This document shows, one piece after another, positions 18,989 through 27,236 of a stretch of DNA of 64,000 nucleotides. Position 1 is the stretch's first letter. The number at the start of each line of letters is the position of its first letter. Under the pieces are notes generated by a model. That model saw nothing but the letters and a program-made list of their open reading frames with translations. It made no database searches and was not told the origin of the DNA. The stretch covers positions 1 through 64,000 of the forward strand of contig LUOO01000040.1 in assembly GCA_001626765.1 (NCBI GenBank), given 5' to 3'. This DNA comes from Maritimibacter sp. REDSEA-S28_B5. GTDB lineage: Bacteria; Pseudomonadota; Alphaproteobacteria; Rhodobacterales; Rhodobacteraceae. The translations under genes and the position numbers were made by a program.

Positions 18989-20041
18989 ATGACCCGGACC
19001 GTTCTCGAATCCGCGACCAAGACCGTGACCATCGGGTTTGACGAACCCTTCTGTGTGATCGGCGAACGCATCAACCCCACCGGGCGCAAGAAGCTCGCCG
19101 CTGAACTCGAGGCCGGCGATTATTCGACGGTCGAGACCGATGCGGTGGCGCAGGTCGCCTGCGGGGCCACGGTCCTCGATATCAACGCGGGCGTCGTCTA
19201 CAATTCGAATCCCAACCCGAACGAGACCGAACCGCCGCTGATGACGGCGATCGTCGAACTCGTGCAGGGACTGGTGGACGTGCCGCTCTGCATCGACAGC
19301 TCGGTGCCCGCCGCGCTCGAGGCCGGGCTCAAGGTCGCCAAGGGCCGCCCACTGGTGAACTCGGTGACAGGCGAGGAAGAGCGGATGGAATTCGTCCTGC
19401 CGCTGGTCGCGAAATACAACGTGCCGGTGGTGGCGATCTCGAACGACGACACGGGCATTTCCGAGGACCCCGATGTGCGCTTCGAAGTCGCGAAACGGAT
19501 CGTGCAGCGGGCCGCGGACTACGGCATTCCCGCCCATGACATCGTGGTCGATCCGCTCGTCATGCCGGTGGGCGCCATGGGCACGGCGGGCCTTCAGGTG
19601 TTCACGCTGGTGCGCCGCCTGCGCGACGAGCTGGGCGTGAACACGACCTGCGGCGCGTCCAACATTTCCTTTGGCCTGCCCAACCGGCACGGGATCAACA
19701 ACGCCTTCCTGCCCATGGCGGCGGCGGCGGGCATGACCTCGGCCATCATGAACCCCCTCGCCCTGCCCGTGACCCAGACGAAGATCGCCGAGAAGAAGGC
19801 CGAGGTCGAGGCGGCGGGCATCATCCTGCCCGCCGAGATGGACGACGAGACGTTTGTCACGCTCTTCGGCCTCGGCTCGACGAAACATCGGCCGGGGAAA
19901 GAGATGGAGGCGATCCGCGCGGCGAACTTCCTGCTCGACAACGACCCTCATGGCGCCGACTGGATCCGCTTCAACAAGCCCGGCGGGTCGGCTGGCGGGG
20001 CCACCAGCGGGCGGCGTGGCGGACGGCGCGGTCGCGGCTGA
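18989..20041 (+). CDS. Methyltetrahydrofolate:corrinoid methyltransferase (MtrH-like)
   Basis: This 350-residue pterin-binding-domain protein resembles the methyltransferases that move a methyl group between a corrinoid protein and tetrahydrofolate, as in methylamine and betaine demethylation. The TIM-barrel start (CVIGERINPTGRKKL), ATVLDINAGV and TTCGASNISFGLPNR are diagnostic. The C-terminus ends in a Gly/Arg-rich tail. No corrinoid protein or reductive activase is encoded nearby, so its partner must be elsewhere. Confidence 0.87.
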   Translation: MTRTVLESATKTVTIGFDEPFCVIGERINPTGRKKLAAELEAGDYSTVETDAVAQVACGATVLDINAGVVYNSNPNPNETEPPLMTAIVELVQGLVDVPLCIDSSVPAALEAGLKVAKGRPLVNSVTGEEERMEFVLPLVAKYNVPVVAISNDDTGISEDPDVRFEVAKRIVQRAADYGIPAHDIVVDPLVMPVGAMGTAGLQVFTLVRRLRDELGVNTTCGASNISFGLPNRHGINNAFLPMAAAAGMTSAIMNPLALPVTQTKIAEKKAEVEAAGIILPAEMDDETFVTLFGLGSTKHRPGKEMEAIRAANFLLDNDPHGADWIRFNKPGGSAGGATSGRRGGRRGRG

Positions 20042-20063
20042 TCCACAGACCGAACGGAAAAAT

Positions 20064-20101
20064 GGGCGCCCCGGTGATTGGACCGGAGCGCCCTTTTCTT
20101 T
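20064..20101 (+). terminator. Rho-independent terminator after the methyltransferase gene
   Basis: GGGCGC/GCGCCC and CCGGT/ACCGG form an 11-bp stem with one C-A mismatch, loop GATTGG, followed by TTTTCTTT. It starts 22 nt after the stop. Confidence 0.85.
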
Positions 20102-20168
20102 GCTGTCTGTGGGTCCTCCTGACGGAGTGGCGCTCTGGGGGCACCGCGCGCCCCCGAGTCAGCCGAGA

Positions 20169-21454
20169 TCAGAAATGGATCGCGCGGCCGTAGGCGTCGA
20201 GGACGCTCTCGTGCATCATTTCCGACAGGGTAGGATGCGGGAAGACCGTGTTCATCAGGTCCTCTTCCGTGGTTTCGAGCTGCCGCCCCACCACGTAGCC
20301 CTGAATGAGCTCGGTCACCTCTGCACCCACCATATGGGCCCCCAGAAGCTCGCCGGTCTTGGCGTCGAAGACGGTCTTGACCATGCCTTCGGGTTCCCCC
20401 AGCGCGATGGCCTTGCCATTACCGATAAAGGGGAAGCGGCCGACCTTGACCTCGTAGCCCAGTTCCTTGGCCTTGGCCTCGGTGTAACCGACGCTCGCCA
20501 CCTGCGGCTGGCAATAGGTGCAGCCCGCGATGGACAACGGCTTGACCGGGTGGGCGTGCTTGCCCGCGATAAGCTCCGCCACCATGACACCTTCGTGCGA
20601 GGCTTTGTGCGCAAGCCACGGCGCCCCCGCGATGTCGCCGATCGCATACAGCCCCTCGACCCCGGTGCGGCAGAACTCGTCCGTGACCACGTGGGTCCGG
20701 TCGAGCTTGACGCCGGCCTCTTCGAGCCCCAGCCCCTCGACGTTACCGACGATGCCCACGGCAGAGATCACCGTGTCGAACTCCTCGGTCGTGGTCTTGC
20801 CCCCCGCCTCGATGTGCGCGGTAACCTTGCCCTTGGCGCGGTCCAGTTTCTTGACGTCGTGTCGGACCCCAGCGTGTTGAAGAAGCTGGCAAATTCGATC
20901 CCGATCGCACCCGAGCCGATGACGAGGAGCTTTTTCGGCATCCGCGGCGGGTTGAGCGCGTGCTTGTAGGTCCAGACCAGATCGCCGTCCGCCTCGAGCC
21001 CGGGCAGTTCGCGCGCCCGCGCTCCGGTGGCAATGATGATGTTCTTGGCCGAAAGCGTCTCGGTGCCCTTGTCGGTCTTGACCTCGACCTTGCCTTTGCC
21101 CGCGAGCTTGCCCGCGCCCATGACCACCGTCACCTTGTTCTTCTTGAGCAGATGCGCGACCCCGCCCGAAAGCTGTTTCGCCACCCCGCGCGAACGCGCG
21201 ACGACGGCGGCAAGGTCGTAGTCGGCCTTCTCGACCGAAAGGCCGAAGTCCTTGGCCCGGTGCATGAGGTGATAGACCTCGGCCGAGCGCAGGAGCGCCT
21301 TGGTCGGGATGCAACCCCAGTTGAGACAGATGCCGCCCAAATGCTCGCGCTCGATCACCGCCGTCTTGAGGCCGAGTTGAGCCGCCCGGATGGCGGCCAC
21401 ATATCCGCCGGGGCCGGACCCCACAACGATCACGTCAAAGCTGGTATCGGCCAT
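20169..21454 (-). pseudogene. lpd: Dihydrolipoyl dehydrogenase with internal deletion and frameshift
   Basis: This is the E3 component of 2-oxoacid dehydrogenase complexes. The first part has the FAD site (VVGSGPGGYVAAIRAAQLG), the redox disulfide LNWGCIPTK and the start of the NAD domain up to IGIEFASFFNTLG. The frame then breaks near 20855-20865. The rest resumes in another frame at VKKLDRAKGKV and continues normally to the interface motif HPHPTLSEMM. From the family, about 35 residues of the NAD domain are missing, and the frame change requires a loss of 3n+1 nt. As written the product would be inactive. It could be decay or an assembly error. Confidence 0.87.
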
Positions 21455-21471
21455 GTCTCAACTCCCTCAGA

Positions 21472-21499
21472 AAAAGTAGTTTACCCTTAAACTACTTTT
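21472..21499. promoter_or_regulatory. Strong inverted repeat upstream of lpd
   Basis: AAAAGTAGTTTA and TAAACTACTTTT are perfect 12-bp arms around CCCT, in an otherwise GC-rich region and 17 bp upstream of the lpd start. The AT-rich symmetry is typical of a dimeric repressor operator and probably overlaps the promoter. The regulator is not identified. Confidence 0.6.
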
Positions 21500-21611
21500 C
21501 GAAGGCGCACAATGCGCGCCGCGACAGCAGGGGAAAACCACGCAAGATCAATGCCCGCTCCAGCATCGGGCGGGCCTGACCACTCTAGATGATTCGAAGG
21601 GGGACGTCGCC

Positions 21612-22184
21612 TCAGGCGCTCAACTCGCGCAGAACGGCACCGTATCCGCCCGCTTCGACGAAATTCGTCTCAGGCGCAGTCGACGTGCGCGACAGGGCCG
21701 CGTTGCGGTAAGGGAAACGCCCGAAGCGGCGGATCACCTCGCGGTGGACCTTGGCGTGAAGCAGGTTGGATTTGCCCGTCTCCGGCATCCGCGTCAGCAT
21801 GAGCCGCACGCAGCGGTCCTGATCGGCCAGGTTTTCGGAATGCATGAGCGGCAGATAGAAGAACTGCCGCGCCGGTTCGTCGATCTTGAGATCCCAGCCC
21901 TTGTCGATCGCGCATTTGGCAGCCGCCAGCGCGACCTTGTCGGTCGAGAACGCCTTGGCCTCGTCCCGGAACATGTTGCGCGGGAACTGGTCGGTCAGGA
22001 TAAGATAGGCAAGCGCGCCCGAGGGATAGGTGAGCCAGAGCGAAAAGGCACCCTGCGCCGCCTGTGCCCATGCGCCCCCGAAGCGTTCACGGATCGTGCG
22101 GTCGAGATCCGGCGAACTGTCATACCAACCCTTCTGCCCGACGTCGTCGAGCCAGAATTCGAGGATGCTTTCTGGTGTGGCCAT
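21612..22184 (-). CDS. DUF924 family protein
   Basis: This 190-residue all-helical protein has the family landmarks ILEFWLDDVGQKGWYDSSPDLD, LILTDQFPRNMFRDEAKAFS and FFYLPLMHSENLADQDRCV. It may have a TPR-like fold; the function is unknown. ATG 22184 has GGGAGGA about 5 nt before it. The frame runs further to 22256 without a ribosome-binding site. Confidence 0.88.
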   Translation of the reverse strand: MATPESILEFWLDDVGQKGWYDSSPDLDRTIRERFGGAWAQAAQGAFSLWLTYPSGALAYLILTDQFPRNMFRDEAKAFSTDKVALAAAKCAIDKGWDLKIDEPARQFFYLPLMHSENLADQDRCVRLMLTRMPETGKSNLLHAKVHREVIRRFGRFPYRNAALSRTSTAPETNFVEAGGYGAVLRELSA

Positions 22185-22256
22185 GGTGTCCTCCCGGGGC
22201 CTTGCGCTTGATTTGGTTTTTGCAAATGTTTCTCGGTTTCGCAATAATATTTTCAA

Positions 22257-23552
22257 TTATTGCGCAGATCTCCGACCATCCGTTTCCGTCTGGCCCTCCT
22301 CGCCGTTATCCATCTGCTCCTCCAGCGCCTCGACATAGACCTCCTGCGCGACCTCGACCGCAACGAGCGAGGCCTGCGGCATGACCGAAACGATACCGCC
22401 CGTGGCATCGACCGGGATCGCGGCGCGGCGCGTGGACCGCCAGACCGCATAGGCGATGAGGACAGACAGTAGCGCACCCAGCACAAGGAAAAAGCCACCC
22501 GCCCCGAGCGGCCCCATGAGCCAGCCGGCGGCGAGCGGGCCCACGATGGCTCCGACACCGTTGACAAACATCATGCCCGACGAGGCCGCAGCCATTTCCT
22601 CGGGTTCGAGGTAGTCGTTGGTATGGGCAAGGAGCAGCCCGTAGAGCGGCCCCATCATCCCGCCGATAAAGAACGCGGCGGCAAGCAGCGTGGCATAGCC
22701 GGGCGCGAGATAGGCGACGAGCGAAGCGGTCAGCCCGATGCTCGAACAGATGATGATGAGCAGGCGCCGCCCACTCCGGTCCGAGAGCCAGCCGATGGGA
22801 TACTGGAGCAACAGCCCCCCCACGTAAAAGCTCGCCACGAAGTAGGAGAGCTTCTCCTTGGTCAGCCCCGCCTCGGTTCCGTAGACACCCGCCATGCCGA
22901 ACATCACCGCATAGGCCGCGCCGACGAAGAGGATGCCGATGACGCCCAAGGGCGAAATCTCGAACAGCGCGCGCAGCGACAGACGGCGCGACGTGTCGAA
23001 GGGCGGCGTAGGCGAGACCGACAGAAGGATCGGGGCAAAGGCAATGGACACCAGCACCGAGGGGATGACGAAGAGCACGAAACCAGTGGGATCGCCCACG
23101 ACCACGAGCCCCTGCGCCACGATGATCCCGATCATCTGCACGATGAGATAAAGCGACAGCGCCTTGCCCCGGTTCTGGTTGTCCGCAGCATTGTTGAGCC
23201 AGCTTTCCGCCGTCACGTAGACGCCCGAGAAACAGAAGCCGATGAAAAGCCGCAGGAGCGACCAGGACACAGGATCTGCGAGCGTCGGATAAAGAATGAG
23301 AACGGCGGAGATGAAGCTGCCCAGCGCCGCGAACACCCGGATGTGGCCGACCTTGCGGATGAGTTCCGGCGCCATGCGAGAGCCGAACAGAAAGCCCGCG
23401 AAATAGGACGACATCACGATGGACATTTCGAAGGTCGAGAACCCCTCGAGATTGCCTCGGATACCCAGAAGCGTGCCCTGAATGCCGTTGCCGACCATCA
23501 GCAGCATGATGCCCAAAAGTAGCGCCCAGGAGCTTCCCAATACTTGAATCAT
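22257..23552 (-). CDS. MFS transporter (YcaD-like)
   Basis: This 431-residue inner-membrane protein has about 12 hydrophobic segments. Family features are LLGIRGNLEGFSTFEMSIVMSSYFAGFLFGS at the start, the ESWLNNAADNQNRGKA loop and YPIGWLSDRSGRRLLI between TM8 and TM9. It has a soluble C-terminal tail of about 45 residues. The substrate is unknown. Confidence 0.83.
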   Translation of the reverse strand: MIQVLGSSWALLLGIMLLMVGNGIQGTLLGIRGNLEGFSTFEMSIVMSSYFAGFLFGSRMAPELIRKVGHIRVFAALGSFISAVLILYPTLADPVSWSLLRLFIGFCFSGVYVTAESWLNNAADNQNRGKALSLYLIVQMIGIIVAQGLVVVGDPTGFVLFVIPSVLVSIAFAPILLSVSPTPPFDTSRRLSLRALFEISPLGVIGILFVGAAYAVMFGMAGVYGTEAGLTKEKLSYFVASFYVGGLLLQYPIGWLSDRSGRRLLIIICSSIGLTASLVAYLAPGYATLLAAAFFIGGMMGPLYGLLLAHTNDYLEPEEMAAASSGMMFVNGVGAIVGPLAAGWLMGPLGAGGFFLVLGALLSVLIAYAVWRSTRRAAIPVDATGGIVSVMPQASLVAVEVAQEVYVEALEEQMDNGEEGQTETDGRRSAQ

Positions 23553-23670
23553 CTTCTGGCGTCTCCGGTCGTTTGTCCCCGCCTAACAGGTGCGGCTCCG
23601 GGTTGCGAGCCATCAGCGACGGTTCGGCGGCGAATTGCGCCGGAAGCGAATCCGGCGCCGCACGGGGGGT

Positions 23671-24169
23671 CTAGAGCGACGTGACCCAGAGAATGAGCGC
23701 GTCCTCCTCGGACACCGAGATCACGTTATGCCCCATGGAAGCGTCGTAATACGCGCTGTCGCCCCGGCGCATTTCGATGGGTTCGTAGAACTCGGTGATG
23801 AGCCGGATCGCGCCGGTGAGGACGTAGAGAAATTCCTCACCGTCATGGCGCACCCAGCCGTCGAATTCCTCGAAACTGCGGGCGCGCACACGGGCGCGGT
23901 AGGGCAGCATGGTCTTCTTTGTCAGCGCGCCGGCCAGCAGTTCGTGTTCGTAGGTGGCGGTCGGATGCGCCTGCCCCTCGCCCGACTTGGTCTTCGAGCG
24001 TCCAGCCCCGCGACTTGCGCAACTCCCGGACGCGCACGCCCAGATCGAGCGGCAGGGGATCGGCGACCTCTGCCCCCCCGTCGCGTTCGCGGGCGAGCTT
24101 GATCAGGCTGGGCTGGCCATCATTGTCGGGCGTGGCTTTGGCGCCGGGATGGGTCTGGGTCATGCGCAT
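23671..24169 (-). pseudogene. XRE-type regulator with cupin domain, internal deletion and frameshift
   Basis: The N-terminal part reads LGVRVRELRKSRGWTLE, the first helix of an XRE helix-turn-helix. The frame is then lost near 23985-23997 and the C-terminal part resumes in another frame at GEGQAHPTATYEHEL. It continues through a complete cupin (FLYVLTGAIRLITEFYEP, GDSAYYDASMGHNVISV, stop at 23671). From the family, roughly 50-60 residues covering most of the DNA-binding domain are missing (3n+2 nt). ATG 24169 follows GGGAAGC. It is divergent from the acyl-CoA synthetase gene it may once have controlled. Confidence 0.82.
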
Positions 24170-24226
24170 TTCTATCGCTTCCCGCGGCCCCATTGCAATG
24201 TGAACCGACCGGGTTCATGTGGAGAT

Positions 24227-25777
24227 ATGCTTGCGCTTCACCGACCCGACCCCGCCCTTCCGCCGCCTCCCGAGGCCTTCAACATGGCCGCCTATGTGCT
24301 GGCGGGCGGCGCGGCGACGCCCGACAAGATCGCGCTGTCGGTGGTGGGCCAGGAATCCCGCGACGACTGGAGCTATGCGCGGCTGACGGCTGCGGTGCAG
24401 GGCATTGCGGGCGGGTTGTTGGCGCGGGGGCTTGCCCCCGGCGACAGTGTGCTCCTGCGGTTGGGCAATGTGGTCGAGTTCCCGCTGGCCTATCTGGGCG
24501 CGATCTGGGCGGGCTTGGTACCGATTCCCACCTCGTCGCAGCTGACCGAGGTCGAGATCACGAAAATGGCGGCCATGGTCGCACCGAAGCTGATCGTGGC
24601 CGGCGACGGGATCGCCCTGCCCACGCCCCTGCCCTGCGACGTCCTGGGGGTCGATGCGCTTCATTCGCTGGCGCAGGGTCCGGGCGCGGCACCGACCTTG
24701 GGCGATCCGGGACGCGCGGCCTATGCGATTTTCACCTCCGGCACCTCGGGCAGTCCGCGCGCGGTGCTGCACGCCCATCGCGCGATCTGGGCACGGCGGA
24801 TGATGTGGCAGGGCTGGTATGGCCTCGGCCCCGAGGACCGGCTCATGCACGCGGGCGCCTTCAACTGGACCTATACGCTGGGCACCGGCCTCATGGACCC
24901 GTGGAGCGTGGGTGCCACAGCGCTGATCCCGGCAGCAGGCACGACTCCCGCCGGTCTGGCCGCGATGCTGCGCGACGAGGGCGTGACGATCTTTGCCGCC
25001 GCCCCGGGGGTCTACCGCCAGATGCTGAGGGCCGGAGTTGGCCGGTCGGATGCGCTGCGCCACGGGCTGACGGCGGGCGAAAAGCTCGCAGCCCCGATCC
25101 GCATGGCCTGGGAGGAAGCGACGGGCACCACGCTCCACGAAGCCTTTGGCATGTCGGAATGTTCGACCTTCGTCTCAGGCAGCCCCGCGCGCCCCGCGCC
25201 CGAGGGCAGCCTTGGCTATCCGCAGGCCGGGCGGCATGTGGCGGTGATCGACGGCGGCGCGATCGTGGACCGGGGCACGCCCGGCGTGCTTGCCATCCAC
25301 CGCGACGATCCCGGGCTGATGCTGGGCTATATGGGTGCCAAGGACGAGACCGCCGCGCGCTACGCGGGTGACTGGTTTCTCACCGGCGACACAGTGCGGA
25401 TGGAGGCGGACGGCGCGCTCACCTACCTTGGGCGCGACGACGACATGATGAACGCGGGCGGATTCCGCGTCTCGCCGGTCGAGGTGGAAAGCGCGATGAT
25501 GCGTCATCCCGGCGTGCAGGAGGCCGCAGCCATCGAGGTCGCCGTGTCCGACAGCGCCAGCGTGATCGCCTGTTTCTACGTCCCCGCACCGGGGGTAGCG
25601 CCGGATGATGCCGCGCTGGGGGAACATGCCGAGGCGAACCTCGCGCGCTACAAGTGCCCGCGGATCTTTGTCGAGATCGACGCCCTTCCCCGTGGGGCCA
25701 ACAACAAGCTCCTGCGCCGCGCCTTGCGCGACCGGGCGGCGGCGGGTGAGTTCACCGAACTCCCGCGACGAGATTAG
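24227..25777 (+). CDS. Acyl-CoA synthetase (AMP-forming)
   Basis: This 516-residue enzyme of the acyl/aryl-CoA ligase superfamily has the P-loop-like FTSGTSGSPRAVLHAH, the adenylate-contact motif EAFGMSECS, the GDW..TGDTVR region and a C-terminal lid with NAGGFRVSPVEVE. The catalytic Lys near the end is consistent with ANNKLLRR. It resembles benzoate/medium-chain ligases, but the substrate is unresolved. The start at 24227 gives a family-like N-terminus, though the GGAG is unusually close. The stop overlaps the dusA stop by 4 nt (convergent). Confidence 0.82.
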   Translation: MLALHRPDPALPPPPEAFNMAAYVLAGGAATPDKIALSVVGQESRDDWSYARLTAAVQGIAGGLLARGLAPGDSVLLRLGNVVEFPLAYLGAIWAGLVPIPTSSQLTEVEITKMAAMVAPKLIVAGDGIALPTPLPCDVLGVDALHSLAQGPGAAPTLGDPGRAAYAIFTSGTSGSPRAVLHAHRAIWARRMMWQGWYGLGPEDRLMHAGAFNWTYTLGTGLMDPWSVGATALIPAAGTTPAGLAAMLRDEGVTIFAAAPGVYRQMLRAGVGRSDALRHGLTAGEKLAAPIRMAWEEATGTTLHEAFGMSECSTFVSGSPARPAPEGSLGYPQAGRHVAVIDGGAIVDRGTPGVLAIHRDDPGLMLGYMGAKDETAARYAGDWFLTGDTVRMEADGALTYLGRDDDMMNAGGFRVSPVEVESAMMRHPGVQEAAAIEVAVSDSASVIACFYVPAPGVAPDDAALGEHAEANLARYKCPRIFVEIDALPRGANNKLLRRALRDRAAAGEFTELPRRD

Positions 25778-26754
25778 GCGAGCGCTGCCATCGCCTCTTC
25801 GATCAGCCGGGCGGAGGCGTCCGGCCGATGGGCGTTCTCCGAAAGCACCCGCTTGAAATGCCGTGCGCCGGGGCGGCCTGCGAAGAGGCCGAGCATATGG
25901 CGCGTGACCTGCGCGAGCTTGCCGCCCTGCCCAAGATGGCGCTCGATATAGGAAATCATCGCCAGTGCCACGTCGCGCGGATCGTGGTGCGGGTTCCTGC
26001 CCCCGAAAATTCGGGAGTCCGCCGCGAGCAGGACATCCGCAGGCGTATGGTAAGCGGCGCGCCCGATCATCACGCCATCAAGACCACGCGCCAGGTGTGC
26101 CTCGGCCTCGTCCAGCGAGGCGATGCCGCCGTTGATCGACAGATGCAACTGCGGGAACCGCGCCTTCATCCGGTGCACGAGGTCGTAGTCGAGCGGCGGG
26201 ATGTCGCGGTTTTCCTTGGGCGACAGCCCCTGAAGCCAGGCCTTGCGGGCGTGGATCGTGAAGCGTCGCACCCCGGCCTGCGCCACGCGGTCGAGAAAAT
26301 CGGGTAGCACCTCCTCGGGGTCCTGATCGTCGACCCCGATCCGGCATTTCACCGTGATCTCGGTGTCCCCCGCCGCACGGATCATCGCGGAAACGCAGTC
26401 CGCGACCAGCTCGGGCGATTTCATCAGCACCGCGCCGAAGGTCCCAGATTGCACCCGGTCCGAGGGGCAGCCGCAGTTGAGGTTCACCTCGTCATAGCCC
26501 TGGTCCACCGCCATGCGCGTCGCCTCGGCCAGTTCCGCGGGGTCTGAGCCGCCAAGTTGCAGGGCGACTGGATGTTCTTCGGGGTTGTAGTCGAGCAGAT
26601 GCATCGCCCCGCCCCGGACAAGCGCCGGCGCCGTCACCATTTCGGTGTAGAGCAGCGTCTCGCGGCTCATCACACGGTGAAAGAACCGGCAATGGCGGTC
26701 GGTCCAGTCCATCATCGGCGCAACGGACAATCTGGCGTTCTGGTCTGGGTTCAT
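25774..26754 (-). CDS. dusA: tRNA-dihydrouridine(20/20a) synthase
   Basis: This 326-residue flavoenzyme reduces U20/U20a in the tRNA D loop. SVAPMMDWTDRHCRFFHR at the N-terminus is diagnostic of DusA. The catalytic Cys is in EVNLNCGCPSDRVQ, FMN-binding segments are ITVKCRIGVDD and LSINGGI, and the C-terminal RNA-binding helical domain is complete. Confidence 0.95.
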   Translation of the reverse strand: MNPDQNARLSVAPMMDWTDRHCRFFHRVMSRETLLYTEMVTAPALVRGGAMHLLDYNPEEHPVALQLGGSDPAELAEATRMAVDQGYDEVNLNCGCPSDRVQSGTFGAVLMKSPELVADCVSAMIRAAGDTEITVKCRIGVDDQDPEEVLPDFLDRVAQAGVRRFTIHARKAWLQGLSPKENRDIPPLDYDLVHRMKARFPQLHLSINGGIASLDEAEAHLARGLDGVMIGRAAYHTPADVLLAADSRIFGGRNPHHDPRDVALAMISYIERHLGQGGKLAQVTRHMLGLFAGRPGARHFKRVLSENAHRPDASARLIEEAMAALA

Positions 26755-27236
26755 TCTCTTTTGTCTTCAAACTCTCTGCAGCAGCGACTGCCATGTCGGC
26801 ATACGCCCGCATAGCCCCGGATTGCCAGCCGCGACGACCCGAAGACCTCAGCACAAACAGGAGGACACCGTCGACCTGTTCCGCTTCAGTGCCGACCGGA
26901 TCCCGACCCGACGAAAGGGCTTCGCGCGATCGAGCACCCCCTTCGCCGCGGCACCGCCCATCGCCGGACACGGCTGGCACAGGTTCCTGTGGGTCGGGCA
27001 CCGGCGCGGAACGCGTCGTCTGTCTTGCGCCTTCGGATCCCCGGCAACGTCATCGACCGTCCTATAGCCGATATCGGTGCGCCAAGGGAACCGCTCTGCC
27101 GCGGGAAGGACGTCACGTTGATTACGTTCGGTCCGTCACCTGAACCGGCACGGTGCAGACGACCGGAAGGAATGGGCCTGTCGGTATTGAACCGCCATCG
27201 TCCCTCGACAGCACGATCAGGGGTGTTCCGCGCGGA
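26755..27236. other. 482-bp intergenic region, possible gene relic
   Basis: The region lies between the dusA start and the end of the ThDP enzyme gene. No intact gene is supported. The plus frame at 27103-27132 encodes GKDVTLITFG, a motif seen in transketolase-like E1-beta subunits, without the rest of the domain. No terminator or repeat was recognised. Confidence 0.4.
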
